A stretch of 64,000 nt of DNA from Streptomyces sp. CA-210063 (GCF_024612015.1 NZ_CP102512.1:4774001-4838000); one strand, 5' to 3'. Positions 1 to 8,905 are shown, counted from the first letter of the stretch. Notes: generated by a model not told the origin, from the letters alone. Numbers and translations are program-made.

Positions 1-634
1 TCTGCACGACCTTGGTGGTCCCGACGACGGCGGTCGCGGCCAGCGCGGGCGCGGCCGTGTCGGCGTCGGAGAGGACGGTCGTCGAGGCGCCCAGGCCGTC
101 GACCCCGTCGTCGGCGGCGCCTCCGGTGGCCAACGCCGCGGCCTGGTCGAGGAGTTCCTCGATGTGCTGCCCCAACCGGCGGTTGTAGAGCCGGAGGACG
201 AGCCGCAGGCGCGGGTTGAGGCGCCGGGCGGTCAAGGCCGCGCGGATGTTGGTCTCGTCGTCGTCATACACGAGCGCCAGTGCGGCGGCCCGCTCCACCC
301 CGGCCTCGGCGAGCACGGCCTCGGTGGCCTCGGCGGCTTCCAGGACCCGGTCGCCGTTGCGGTCGTTCCTGTCCTCGCCCCGGTCGCCCTGATCGCCCCG
401 TTCCCCTCTGTCTCCGGTCCGGTCGCCGATTGCCTGATCGCCGTTGCCCGCCGCCCGGTTGACCGCCGCCGTCACCCGGTCGAGGAGCGCGGCGGCGCCG
501 CGGGCGCGTCCGACGACCGGCCGCTGCGCGACCCGGGCGGTGGGCGGCACGACGAGCGTCACCTGCTCCCCGTACACGTTCCGCAGTTCGGCGGCGAGCC
601 GGTGTGCCAGCCCGTCGTCCCCGCAGACGACCAT
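1..634 (-). CDS. NAD-binding (TrkA-N/RCK-type) protein, C-terminus cut by window edge
   Basis: The visible N-terminal ~211 residues open with a Rossmann-type strand and turn (MVVCGDDGLAHRLAAEL), then reach a second nucleotide-binding-like stretch with ALALVYDDDETNIRAAL and LRLVLRLYNRRLGQHI, as in TrkA-N/RCK domains of ion-channel regulatory proteins. Between the two lies a charged low-complexity linker built from GDRG/GDQG/NDRN units (about 355-420), unusual inside such a fold. The start is the ATG at 634; no in-frame ATG or GTG is seen upstream and no strong ribosome site is present, so the start is tentative. Likely role: cytoplasmic NAD(H)-sensing partner or domain of a potassium/ion transporter. 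The rest of the gene lies outside the window. Confidence 0.7.
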   Translation of the reverse strand, partial: MVVCGDDGLAHRLAAELRNVYGEQVTLVVPPTARVAQRPVVGRARGAAALLDRVTAAVNRAAGNGDQAIGDRTGDRGERGDQGDRGEDRNDRNGDRVLEAAEATEAVLAEAGVERAAALALVYDDDETNIRAALTARRLNPRLRLVLRLYNRRLGQHIEELLDQAAALATGGAADDGVDGLGASTTVLSDADTAAPALAATAVVGTTKVVQ

Positions 635-944
635 GTGCGCGCCGGAGTCGGCCGCCGGTCTGCTTCGCCCGCTCGGGGCGGGTGACCGGCCCGGGACGAC
701 CGGACCTGACGGTGTGCCGGGACCGGTCGTCCCGGCCGGGTCGGCCGGACCCGCCTGTCGGCCCGGACCGGTACGGCTGCTCTGCTGCGAAGGACTCCCC
801 ACGAGGCAGAAGACTGCCTCATCGGCGCGGCCGGTTCCTCAGTGATCCAGGTCACTGTTGAGAGTGTGAGTGCGACGGCGGGTGGAAATCCGTACTCAAG
901 AGGGTCGGGGTGACGACGGTGTCCGGATGCGAGGATGGGGCGCC
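635..944. other. Intergenic region between divergent genes
   Basis: Non-coding gap of about 310 bases between the TrkA-N gene and the membrane-protein gene. It holds a short perfect hairpin at 803-820 (GAGGCAG, loop AAGA, CTGCCTC) and GC-rich imperfect repeats of CCGG/GGCC type. Promoters for both divergent genes should lie here, but no clear consensus -35/-10 pair was recognised. Confidence 0.5.
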
Positions 945-1625
945 ATGACCGCAGGGTGGGGTTCGCGCACAGCACGCGCCGCGATGTTCGCGGCCGTCTG
1001 TGTGCTGCTCGCCGCCCTGGGACACGTGATGATGTCCGGCAGCCAGGTCCCCTGGTGGGCGATGGCCGCCGGGGCCGCCGCGACGGGTGCCGTCGGCTGG
1101 TGCCTGGCCGGACGTGAACGCGGGCTCCCGCTGATCACCTCCGTCGTGGTCGCCGCCCAGACCGCCCTGCACTCGGGCTTCGAACTGGTGCAGTCGGCGG
1201 GCCCGATGGCGGACAGGGGATCCGCCCACATGATTCACACGGCCCCCACGGCTGCGGCCGGTCACATGGACCACGTGGACCACACCGGGTACCTCCTGGA
1301 CGGCTCGTCCGCGTCCTCCTCATCGTTCCTGGCGTCGCTCGCGTCCGCGTACGCGTCGTCGGCCGGCATGTTCACCGCGCATCTGCTGGCCGCGCTGCTG
1401 TGCGGTCTGTGGCTGGCGTACGGCGAACGCGCCGCCTTCGGTCTGCTGCGGGCCGTCGCCGGCTGGCTGGCCGCACCGCTGCGGCTGTCGCTCGCGCTGC
1501 CCGCCGCGCCGGAGCGGCCGCGCCCTCGGGTGCGCCGCGGCCGGTCCGACCGGTCACCGCGACGGCTCCTTCTCGTCCATGCGATCACCTCTCGCGGGCC
1601 ACCCGCCGGGACCGCTGTCATCTGA
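945..1625 (+). CDS. Integral membrane protein with His/Met-rich loop
   Basis: Protein of about 226 residues with three or four hydrophobic spans (ARAAMFAAVCVLLAALGHVM; WWAMAAGAAATGAVGW; LITSVVVAAQTALHSGF; FTAHLLAALLCGLWLAYG) and a basic C-terminal tail. The loop near residues 85-110 is rich in His and Met (SAHMIHTAPT, GHMDHVDHTG), suggesting metal, perhaps copper, binding; that is inference from composition. The ATG at 945 is chosen because GGATGGGG lies just upstream; in-frame ATGs at 927 and earlier are possible. It precedes a sigma-factor gene on the same strand by 175 bases. Family not named with certainty. Confidence 0.7.
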   Translation: MTAGWGSRTARAAMFAAVCVLLAALGHVMMSGSQVPWWAMAAGAAATGAVGWCLAGRERGLPLITSVVVAAQTALHSGFELVQSAGPMADRGSAHMIHTAPTAAAGHMDHVDHTGYLLDGSSASSSSFLASLASAYASSAGMFTAHLLAALLCGLWLAYGERAAFGLLRAVAGWLAAPLRLSLALPAAPERPRPRVRRGRSDRSPRRLLLVHAITSRGPPAGTAVI

Positions 1626-1800
1626 CGACAGCCGGTGACCCGAGGCGGCCGCTACGGCACACGCCTCGGGCTTCGGCCGTACGCCGCCCACGCGCGTGCC
1701 GTACGGCCGGTTTCCCTTCCTCACCGGACCGCCTGACGCGTTCTCACATGCCCGCGTCGCTCGGTGGTCCGGATCCCGGATGACCCGAGAAGGACACCAG

Positions 1801-2421
1801 GTGATCACCCTTACCCCCCTGCCTGCCTCGATCCCGCAGGCCAGGTCCACGACCGACGAGTCCATAACCGCCTGGGCGCTGGCCGCCCGCGGTGGGGACC
1901 CGGAGGCCGTCGAGCGGTTCGTCGGTGCGCTGCACCGTGACGTCCAGCGGTTCGTCGCCCACCTCTGCGCGGACCCGCAGGCCGTGGACGACCTCGCCCA
2001 GGAGGTTTTCCTGCGGGCGCTCGGCAGCCTGCACCGGTTCGAGGGGCGGTGCTCGGCCCGTACGTGGCTGCTGTCCATCGCCCGGCGGGCCGTGACCGAC
2101 AGCTTCCGGTACGCGGCGGCGCGGCCGCGGCTGTCCGATGTGCCGGACTGGCGGCTGGCCGTCGAGCGCGCGCAGCCTCGGGGGCTGCCCGGGTTCGACG
2201 ACGGGGTCGCGCTGGTCGATCTGCTGAGTGCGTTGCCCGAGGAGCGGCGGGAGGCGTTTGTGCTGACGCAGGTGGTGGGGTTGTCGTACGAGGACGCGGC
2301 GGAGCTGAGTGGGTGTCCGGTGGGGACGGTGCGGTCTCGGGTGGCTCGGGCCAGGGCGACGCTGGTGGGGTTGCTGGCGGCGGCGGAGGCCCAGGAGGTG
2401 GAGGTGTTGGTGGCGGCCTGA
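1801..2421 (+). CDS. ECF-type RNA polymerase sigma factor
   Basis: About 206 residues with region 2 (AVERFVGALHRDVQRFVAHL, then AVDDLAQEVFLRALGSL and ARTWLLSIARRAVTDSF) and region 4 helix-turn-helix (LPEERREAFVLTQVVGLSYEDAAELSGCPVGTVRSRVARAR). It directs core RNA polymerase to a specific promoter set. The GTG at 1801 is chosen: AGAAGGA sits 8 bases upstream and the family normally starts shortly before region 2. No anti-sigma gene is adjacent; the upstream membrane protein on the same strand is the only candidate partner. Its 3' end runs into a dispersed palindromic repeat that probably acts as terminator. Confidence 0.85.
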   Translation: MITLTPLPASIPQARSTTDESITAWALAARGGDPEAVERFVGALHRDVQRFVAHLCADPQAVDDLAQEVFLRALGSLHRFEGRCSARTWLLSIARRAVTDSFRYAAARPRLSDVPDWRLAVERAQPRGLPGFDDGVALVDLLSALPEERREAFVLTQVVGLSYEDAAELSGCPVGTVRSRVARARATLVGLLAAAEAQEVEVLVAA

Positions 2422-2434
2422 GGGCGCGCCCGGG

Positions 2435-2600
2435 CTTTGCTCGCCCCCGCCGCCCCTACCCGTCCCGTCCCCAGGGGCGCTGCCCCTTCGACCCCGAGGG
2501 GTGGGTTTTTCGGGTGCGGGTGGGTGGGGGCTGGTCGCGCAGTTCCCCGCGCCCCTGAAAAGCAGGGCCTGGTCTTTTAGGGGCGCGGGGAACTGCGCGA
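2435..2600. repeat. Streptomyces dispersed intergenic palindrome, copy 1
   Basis: Two inverted arms, 2535-2561 and 2575-2600, share the core GCGCGGGGAACTGCGCG and pair over about 22 bases with one bulge. They are preceded by a GC-rich module (2443-2510: CCGCCCCTACCCGTCC, then CCAGGGGCGCTGCCCC) that recurs at copy 2 (22931-22990). It lies between two convergent genes and can form a very stable hairpin on either strand, consistent with a bidirectional terminator. Confidence 0.85.
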
Positions 2601-2609
2601 GCAATGGGG

Positions 2610-4439
2610 TCAGGGTCGTGGGCCGACGTGGCGTTGTGCGAAGTCCAGTTCCAGGCGGAGTTGTTTGATGCGTTCGTCGACCACCAGGGAGCCGTGGCCG
2701 GCGTCGTAGCGGTAGACCTCGTGGACGGCGCCTCGGCCGGCCAGTCGGTCGACGTAGTTGTCGATCTGGCGGATGGGGCAGCGGGGGTCGTTGACACCGG
2801 CGGAGATGTAGACGGGGGACTTCACCGCGTCGACGTAGGTCAGAGGGGACGAGGCCTCGAAACGCTCGGGGACCTCCTCGGGCGTGCCGCCGAGGAGTGT
2901 GCGGTCCATGGCCTTCAGCGCCTCCATCTCGTCGTGGTACGCGGTGACGTAGTCGGCGACGGGGACGGCCGCGATGCCGAGCGTCCAGGCGTCCGGCTCG
3001 ACGCCGAGGCCGAGGAGCGTGAGGTACCCGCCCCAGGAGCCGCCGGTGAGGATGAGGCGTTCGGGATCGGCGAAGCCGGAGCTCACCGCCCACTCCCGGA
3101 CCGCCGCGATGTCCTCCAGCTCGATCAGACCGACCCGGTGCTTCAGCGCGTCGGTCCAGGCACGGCCGTAGCCCGTGGAGCCGCGGTAGTTGATGCGGAT
3201 CACCGCGTACCCGTGGTCCAGCCAGGCCGCCGGGCCGGCGGCGAAGGCGTCGCTGTCGTGCCAGGTCGGGCCGCCGTGGATGTCGAAGACGGTGGGGTAC
3301 GGCCCCGAGACGCCGGCCGGGCGCTGCACGAGGGCGTGGACGCGGCCGCCGGGGCCGTCCACCCAGACGTCCTCCACCGTCACCGAGCCGGGGGACTTCA
3401 TCCCCGGCGGGTCGAGGACCACCCTGCCCGTCGTGGAGCGGACGACCGGCGGTTCGGCGGCCGAGGACCACAGGTACTCCACGCTGCCGTCGGGGCGGGC
3501 CGTGGCCCCGGACACCGTGCCCTTCGGGGTGTCCACGCGCTCCAGACGCCGGGACGCCAGGTCGTAGCGGAACAGCTCGCTGCGGGCCTCGAAGCTGTGG
3601 GCGACGAGCAGGGCGGAGCCGTCCGGATACCACTCGGCGCTCAGATCACCCTCCAGCCGGTCGGCGAGTCCGAGGTCGGTCTCCTCGGCGGAGACCACGT
3701 CCCAGACGAGCGGCTCCCAACGGCCGCCCCGCTGGTGGCCGATGAGCAGCCGGGTGTCGCCGTCGACCGGGGCGAAGCCCATCACCTCCAGGCCCAGCTC
3801 GATCGTGCCGCCCTTGGTGTCGTCGAGCTCGGCGACCGTCGTGCCGTCCGCCCGGACCACGCGCAGCGCCGAGTGCATCGCGTCGCCGTGCTCGGTGTGC
3901 TCGATCGCGATCAGCGAGCCGTCGTGCGAGAGGTCGCCGACACCGGCGGACTCCCGGTGGCGGTAGATCTCGACGGGCGCCGCGCCCTGCCGGGACAGAT
4001 GGATCGTGGAGCCGTCCTCGTCCGTCGAGCGGCCGACGATCGCCGTACGGCCGTCGCGGCCGATCGCCAGGCCCGCCGGGTACGACGGGGCCAGGCCCGG
4101 TGCCGCCTCCTCGTCCGGGCCGCCGTGGAACGGCTGACGGCGCCAGACGCCGAACTCGTCGCCGTCCTTGTCGTCGAACCACCAGATCCACTCGCCGTCG
4201 GGCGAGAGCACACCGTCCGTCGTGCCGTTGGCCCGGTCCGTGACCTGGCGCTGCTCGCCGGTCGCGCGATCCCACGCGTACAACTCGTACGTGCCCGTGG
4301 CGTTGGAGACGAACAGCGAGCGGTGCGGCGCGTCCTCCGCCCAGTCCGGCAGGGACACCCTCGGCGCCCGGAACCTCTTCTCCCAGTCGGGCATGGACCC
4401 GCTCTGCTCCTGCGGGGTGGACCCGTTGCTCTCAGTCAT
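2610..4439 (-). CDS. S9 family prolyl oligopeptidase-like serine peptidase
   Basis: About 609 residues: an N-terminal beta-propeller of WD40-like/TolB-like repeats (about residues 20-340), then an alpha/beta-hydrolase domain. The nucleophile motif GGSWGG is near residue 466, the acid in GVNDPRCPI near 550 and the catalytic His in DAGHGS near 580. This is the layout of acylaminoacyl peptidase/dipeptidyl aminopeptidase enzymes that trim short peptides in the cytoplasm; no signal peptide is seen. Start ATG at 4439 (MTESNGST) is preferred to an in-frame ATG 24 bases upstream because propeller homologues begin close to the PDWEKRF segment. The gene is convergent with the sigma-factor gene across repeat copy 1. 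Confidence 0.88.
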   Translation of the reverse strand: MTESNGSTPQEQSGSMPDWEKRFRAPRVSLPDWAEDAPHRSLFVSNATGTYELYAWDRATGEQRQVTDRANGTTDGVLSPDGEWIWWFDDKDGDEFGVWRRQPFHGGPDEEAAPGLAPSYPAGLAIGRDGRTAIVGRSTDEDGSTIHLSRQGAAPVEIYRHRESAGVGDLSHDGSLIAIEHTEHGDAMHSALRVVRADGTTVAELDDTKGGTIELGLEVMGFAPVDGDTRLLIGHQRGGRWEPLVWDVVSAEETDLGLADRLEGDLSAEWYPDGSALLVAHSFEARSELFRYDLASRRLERVDTPKGTVSGATARPDGSVEYLWSSAAEPPVVRSTTGRVVLDPPGMKSPGSVTVEDVWVDGPGGRVHALVQRPAGVSGPYPTVFDIHGGPTWHDSDAFAAGPAAWLDHGYAVIRINYRGSTGYGRAWTDALKHRVGLIELEDIAAVREWAVSSGFADPERLILTGGSWGGYLTLLGLGVEPDAWTLGIAAVPVADYVTAYHDEMEALKAMDRTLLGGTPEEVPERFEASSPLTYVDAVKSPVYISAGVNDPRCPIRQIDNYVDRLAGRGAVHEVYRYDAGHGSLVVDERIKQLRLELDFAQRHVGPRP

Positions 4440-4628
4440 GGCCCCATACTGCCCCGCCCGCACGACAATGTGCCGCCGAGGCCCCCAGCCTGTGGATAAC
4501 TTTGACCGCCGAGGCCCCCGACGGCCTGCGACGGCCTTCGACAGCGCTCGACGGCCTTCGACGGCCCCCGGCGGCCCTCGACGGTTCCGGCCGGGCCGAG
4601 TGTCAGTGGCCGGGTGCAGACTCGCCCC

Positions 4629-5039
4629 ATGACCTCATCGACCTCATCGACCTCAACGACCTCAACGACTGATCTGCGCAAGACCGTTGAGAGTTTCTGG
4701 GCCGCCGCCGAGGGCCGGGACTGGGCCGCGTTCGCCGAGACGCTGGCGGAGGACGTCGTGTACGAGCTGCCGCAGACGCGGGAGCGGATACGCGGCAAGG
4801 AACGGTACATGGAGTTCAACCGCGAGTATCCGGGCGACTGGCACGCCCGGATCGAGCGGATCGTCGCCGAGCCGGGGCAGGTGGTCAGCTGGATCCACGT
4901 CACGGTGGGGCTGGAGGACCTGCACGCGATCTCCTTCTTCACCGGGGACGAGGACGGCCGGATAGCCACGGTCACAGACTTCTGGCCCGAGCCGTACGAG
5001 CCGCCGGCCGGTCGTGAGCACCTCGTCGAGCGGTACTGA
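4629..5039 (+). CDS. SnoaL-like / NTF2-fold protein
   Basis: About 136 residues. After a Ser/Thr-rich N-terminus encoded by 9-base repeats (TCATCGACC/TCAACGACC, 4632-4668), the body (LRKTVESFWAAAEGRDWAAFAETLAEDVVYELP, GKERYMEFNREYPGDWHARIERIVAEPGQVVSWIHV, DFWPEPYEPP) matches the cone-shaped NTF2/SnoaL fold used by polyketide cyclases, limonene-epoxide-hydrolase-like proteins and many stress proteins of unknown substrate. The repeat-coded N-terminus is probably disordered, and its length may vary between strains. No substrate can be named. The gene is divergent from the S9 peptidase and 65 bases before surf1. Confidence 0.75.
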   Translation: MTSSTSSTSTTSTTDLRKTVESFWAAAEGRDWAAFAETLAEDVVYELPQTRERIRGKERYMEFNREYPGDWHARIERIVAEPGQVVSWIHVTVGLEDLHAISFFTGDEDGRIATVTDFWPEPYEPPAGREHLVERY

Positions 5040-5104
5040 GCGGCGGGCCGTGCGGGCCGTGGGGAGCGACCCCGCGGCCGGGCGCCCGGCGCGGGCACCG
5101 TACG

Positions 5105-5953
5105 GTGGAAGGCGTGTACCGGTTTCTGCTGACGCCCCGATGGTGGGGGATCAACGTCTTCGTGCTGCTCGCCATCCCCTTCTGTGTGTTCATGGGGTCG
5201 TGGCAGCTGAGCCGGTTCGAGGACCGGATGCAGGACCATCGCGCGGCGACCGAGCGGATCGACCCGGCGGACCGGGCCCCGGCACGGCCGCTGGACGAGC
5301 TGCTGCCGGTGGACAAGGAGACCTCGGGCGAACTCGCCACGGTGACGGGTCGGTACGGCGAGCAGCTCCTCGTGCCGCACCGCGAGGTGGACGGCAAGAG
5401 CGGCTTCTACGTGCTGACGCTGCTGCGCACCGACGAGGGCAAGGCCCTTCCGGTCGTGCGGGGCTGGCTGCCCGGCGCCGCGGATCCGGACCGGGCCCCG
5501 GCCGCGCCCACCGGCGAGGTCACCGTGACCGGTTCACTGCAGGCGTCCGAGACCCCGGGGTCGAACGGCGTGCCCGTCCAGGGCGGGCTCCCGGCCGGCC
5601 AGACCACGGCGATCAGCGCGGCGGCGCTGGTGAACCTCGTGCCGGACGACCTGTACGACGCGTGGATCACGCTCGACAAGGGCGACTCGGGGATGAAGGC
5701 CGTGCCCGCGACCGCGCCGCAGGGCACCGGGCTCGACCTGAAGGCCTTCCAGAACCTCGGCTACACCGGCGAGTGGTTCGTCTTCGCCGGCTTCGTCGTC
5801 TTCATGTGGTTCCGACTGCTCCGCCGCGAGGTCGAGTTCCTCCGGGACGCGGAACTGGGCCTGGTCCCGGACGAGAACCAGCCGGGCGACGGCCGCCCGG
5901 ACGAGAACCGCCCGGACGAGAACCGCTCCCGGGAAGCCGAGCCGGCCCGGTAG
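5105..5953 (+). CDS. SURF1 family protein (cytochrome oxidase assembly)
   Basis: About 280 residues with the typical SURF1 plan: an N-terminal membrane span after RFLLTPRWWG (INVFVLLAIPFCVFMGSWQLSRFEDR), a periplasm-side domain containing LVPHREVDGKSGFYVLTLLRT and LPVVRGWLPGAA, and a C-terminal span (EWFVFAGFVVFMWFRLLRREVEFLRDAELG). SURF1 proteins assist haem a insertion or assembly of cytochrome c oxidase. A GTG at 5114 (VYRFLLTP) is an equally plausible start; the GGTGGAAGG just before it is closer than ideal. The C-terminal tail is hydrophilic with PDENRP repeats. Confidence 0.85.
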   Translation: MEGVYRFLLTPRWWGINVFVLLAIPFCVFMGSWQLSRFEDRMQDHRAATERIDPADRAPARPLDELLPVDKETSGELATVTGRYGEQLLVPHREVDGKSGFYVLTLLRTDEGKALPVVRGWLPGAADPDRAPAAPTGEVTVTGSLQASETPGSNGVPVQGGLPAGQTTAISAAALVNLVPDDLYDAWITLDKGDSGMKAVPATAPQGTGLDLKAFQNLGYTGEWFVFAGFVVFMWFRLLRREVEFLRDAELGLVPDENQPGDGRPDENRPDENRSREAEPAR

Positions 5954-6013
5954 GACCGGCGGGCCCGTCCGGCAGGAGCGCCGCCTGCCACCAGGAAACC
6001 CGGCGGCCCCCGT

Positions 6014-7645
6014 TCAGGACCCCGCCAGCAGTCCCGTCCGGTAGACCACGCCCGCGCACGCGTTGCCGACGGCGGTCGTGAAGGTGGCGACGCCGCCCTC
6101 GGTGGTGTGGGAGACGAGGACGCTGCCGTCCTCGACGCCGCCGTCCTCGGTGACGAGCTGGGTGGTCACGGTGTTGGAGCCGTCGGTGGTGGTGCCGGGT
6201 GTCTCCTCCTCCGTGGGTGTCGGGTCCACGGTCGGGTCCGGGCCGCCGGTGGTGCCATCGGTCGTACCGCCGGTGGTGGGGCAGGGCTCGGACGGCACCC
6301 AGGCGAACTGCACCTCGTACGCCGTTCCCGGCGCCAGCACCAGCTGGGTCGGGGACAGCGACGGGTCGGGCAGTGCGGTGGCCGCGTCTCCGGCGACATG
6401 GTTCGCCACGGTGATCTTCGCCCCGTCCGCGGCACCCTGCGGGGTGGTGCTCACACCGCCCGCGCCGGTGACCGTACAACTGGTGCCGGAGATGTTGGAG
6501 ACGCGGAACGTGCCGTAGACGGCGCCGCTGGAGTCCGGTGCGCCCACGCTGCCGCCGCCGCCGAGCTGGGCCGCCGTGCACAGGGACGTGGCAGCGCTCG
6601 TGCGCGTCGGCTGGGCGCCGCCCGTGGAGCCGTGGCTCTCGTCCTTGCCCTTGTCGCCCTTGTCCTTCTCGCTGCCCTTGCCGGATTCCTTCGAGCCTCC
6701 GGAGGAGCCGCCCGACGAACCGTCCCCGCCGGTCTGCCCCTTGGACTGGCCCGCGGACCCCTGCGTCTGGGAGCCGTTGCCCATGATGGAGGGGTTGACG
6801 TCGGAGCCGGTGGAGTTGGAGACGTGGACGAGGGCCGGGATCGCCGTGCCGATGAAGAGCGCGGCGGCGGCCATGCCGACGACGGCCTGCCGCTTGCGCG
6901 CCCGCCGGGCCGGTACCGCCCGCCGTAGATGATCCAGGGTGCCGTCCCTGGGCTCGATCTCCGACACCGCCTGGTGCAGCAGATTGCGCAGCACCAGCTC
7001 GTCCGACTCGAACCCGCCGAGCCCCTTCGGCCCCGAGCCGTTCGACCCGGACGTGCCCGAACCCGACCTGCCCGAACCCGACCTGCCCGGACCGGGCCTG
7101 CCCGATCCGGACCCGGCCGAGCGCAGACCGCCGAAGCGCAGCTCATCGGCACCCAGCTCGGCCGTACCCGAGTCACCCGAACGCGAGCCGTCCGTACTCG
7201 AGTCACCCGCACCCGAGTCACCCGCACCCGAGTCGTCCGTACGCGGACCGCCCGTACCCGAGTCCTCGCCCGTGTCCGAGTCGTCGGCCGAATTCAGGTC
7301 GGCCGAAGGCGGATCGTCCGAACGCGGGTCGTCCGGCCGCGGGTCGTCCGGCCGCGAGTCGTCCGGAGCGCGGCCTTCGAGACCCTGGCCCTTGGAGGTG
7401 GGGCCTTGTTCTTCGGGGCCGTGATTCACAGTTCCGTTCCCAGCGTGCGATTGCGTGTCTTCGTGCTCCTCGAGCCCGCGCCCCCCGACGCGCCCGTCCG
7501 GCCCGCGCCGTCCGGCGCGTTCGTCATCGCGCTCCTCGGCGCGTTCGTCGTCGTCCCGGCGTCCCCAGGAGGCACGCCTCCGGGCGCCGAGCTCATCGTG
7601 CCCGTCGCGCCTGTCGGGTCCGTCGTCCCTGCCGTGCGCGCTCAT
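6014..7645 (-). CDS. Sigma-factor-coupled membrane-anchored protein, low-complexity N-terminus
   Basis: 543 residues. The first ~215 are highly charged and repetitive (runs of DDPR, GDSGAGDS, GSGRSG), almost certainly disordered. A conserved-looking stretch follows (SDELVLRNLLHQAVSEIEPRDGTLDHLRRAVPARRARKR), then one membrane span (QAVVGMAAAALFIGTAIPAL) and a Gly/Ser/Lys linker leading to an extracytoplasmic beta-rich domain with Cys pairs (LCTAAQLG, GTSCTVTG, PSEPCPTT, GNACAGVV). Its start codon overlaps the stop of the upstream sigma-factor gene (ATGA), so the two are translationally coupled. This placement suggests a membrane partner or anti-sigma-like role, although no zinc anti-sigma motif is visible. 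Confidence 0.75.
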   Translation of the reverse strand: MSAHGRDDGPDRRDGHDELGARRRASWGRRDDDERAEERDDERAGRRGPDGRVGGRGLEEHEDTQSHAGNGTVNHGPEEQGPTSKGQGLEGRAPDDSRPDDPRPDDPRSDDPPSADLNSADDSDTGEDSGTGGPRTDDSGAGDSGAGDSSTDGSRSGDSGTAELGADELRFGGLRSAGSGSGRPGPGRSGSGRSGSGTSGSNGSGPKGLGGFESDELVLRNLLHQAVSEIEPRDGTLDHLRRAVPARRARKRQAVVGMAAAALFIGTAIPALVHVSNSTGSDVNPSIMGNGSQTQGSAGQSKGQTGGDGSSGGSSGGSKESGKGSEKDKGDKGKDESHGSTGGAQPTRTSAATSLCTAAQLGGGGSVGAPDSSGAVYGTFRVSNISGTSCTVTGAGGVSTTPQGAADGAKITVANHVAGDAATALPDPSLSPTQLVLAPGTAYEVQFAWVPSEPCPTTGGTTDGTTGGPDPTVDPTPTEEETPGTTTDGSNTVTTQLVTEDGGVEDGSVLVSHTTEGGVATFTTAVGNACAGVVYRTGLLAGS

Positions 7646-8319
7646 GCCGGCGCCTCCATGGCGACGCGCAGTGCCGCGATGCCCCGGGAGCCGTACGCCT
7701 TGACCGAGCCCAGCGATATGCCGAGCGTCTCGGCGACCTGGGCCTCGGTCATGTCGGCGAAGTACCGCAGCACGAGGACCTCGCGCTGCCGGCGCTGGAG
7801 ACCCTTCATCGCCTTGATGAGGGAGTCGCGCTCCAGCAGGTCGTACGCGCCCTCCTCCGCGCTCGCCATGTCGGGCATCGGCTTCGAGAGCAGCTTCAGA
7901 CCGAGGATGCGGCGGCGCAGGGCGGAGCGCGAGAGGTTCACGACCGTCTGGCGCAGATAGGCGAGCGTCTTCTCCGGGTCACGGACGCGCTTGCGCGCCG
8001 AGTGCACCCGGATGAAGGCCTCCTGGACGACGTCCTCGCAGGAGGCGGTGTCGTCGAGAAGGAGGGCCGCGAGGCCGAGGAGCGAACGGTAATGGGCGCG
8101 GTAGGTCTCGGTGAGATGGTCGACCGTCGTACCGGAGGCCGGCACCGTGGACGTGTCGTCCGCACCGTCGCGCTGACTGGGTATGCGGGTCGGCCGCGCC
8201 GCGGGCATCGGCGCGATCACCGGCATGCCGCCGGCCGAACCGGGCGCACGGGGACGGCGGGGTGGACGGAGGGCGGTGCCCCTCGTCTGTACCGCGGTGA
8301 AATCGAGAACCTCTGCCAC
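7642..8319 (-). CDS. SigE-family ECF RNA polymerase sigma factor
   Basis: About 225 residues. Region 2 (THE segment VDHLTETYRAHYRSLLGLAALLLDD, then CEDVVQEAFIRVHS and KTLAYLRQTVVNLSRSALRRR) and region 4 (GLQRRQREVLVLRYFADMTEAQVAETLGISLGSVKAYGSRGIAAL) are clear. A ~65-residue Pro/Arg-rich N-terminal extension (ALRPPRRPRAP, MPVIAPMPAARP) precedes region 2. GTG at 8319 (VAEVLDFTAVQ) is chosen as the start; the frame stays open further upstream but turns into Arg-rich sequence without coding character. The stop overlaps the start of the downstream membrane protein, forming a two-gene operon. Confidence 0.85.
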   Translation of the reverse strand: MAEVLDFTAVQTRGTALRPPRRPRAPGSAGGMPVIAPMPAARPTRIPSQRDGADDTSTVPASGTTVDHLTETYRAHYRSLLGLAALLLDDTASCEDVVQEAFIRVHSARKRVRDPEKTLAYLRQTVVNLSRSALRRRILGLKLLSKPMPDMASAEEGAYDLLERDSLIKAMKGLQRRQREVLVLRYFADMTEAQVAETLGISLGSVKAYGSRGIAALRVAMEAPA

Positions 8320-8905
8320 GCCTGTTGGACCCGCGTCCCCCCGTCGAGGTTGTACGCGACAGGCATCTCTTTTGCGTCGGACCGCACACGTGTCCCTATG
8401 GCATATGCGTCTGTCGGTACGGCGGATGCGCCCCCCGGCACGCTGCGCGCACCCGTCGGTACGACCCACCGAACACCGGACAGCGCGTCGAACGCCCTCA
8501 TGCGTACCAGCTCTTCCCCTATGCCCCAAGTGTTGGCGCCCAGCCCCGCCGAAGGGCGCCCGTTAAAGACGCTCCCCGTCCGCCGCGCGGTTGCGGAGGA
8601 CGGGGAGGAAAATCCCTCGATTCCCGGGAGGCCTGAATCAACCCGGAAATCCCACGACTGCCCGGCCGGAAATCCTCCGCCCGCCGAACCGTCGACTCGA
8701 AGAACTTACACGCCGCCACCGACAACGGCCCATACCAATTGGCCCCGGCGTCGACACGCGGCGACAGCCGATCTACGCACGGCAGCGGGCCGCTCGCAAC
8801 GAAATCGGCCCACAGTGCGCTGATGGACAACGGACAGTGCACCCTCAGTCAACCAGCGGTGCCCCTGGGGGGCGGCGACCGGCCCTGCGCCGCGGCCGAC
8901 CGGCG
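8320..8905. other. Intergenic region between asd and the sigma-factor operon
   Basis: About 586 bases without a convincing gene. It contains a perfect 10-base-pair hairpin (next entry) and the presumed promoter of the sigma operon nearer 8330-8520. Open frames here are Arg- and Pro-rich with no coding bias. Confidence 0.5.
8572..8607. terminator. Hairpin downstream of asd
   Basis: CTCCCCGTCC at 8572-8581 pairs perfectly with GGACGGGGAG at 8598-8607 around a 16-base loop. It lies about 300 bases after the asd stop on the transcribed strand, so it could end the ask-asd transcript or act in the sigma operon leader. There is no U-run, as is common in Streptomyces. Confidence 0.45.

Noticed and set aside
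2604..4499. Long open frame antisense to the S9 peptidase
   Set aside because: It is a mirror of the strong coding bias on the other strand; the product is low in coding character and the peptidase has all its motifs.
8320..8529. 70-residue N-terminal extension of the SigE-family factor
   Set aside because: Arg-rich, no conservation pattern, and a reasonable GTG start lies at 8319.
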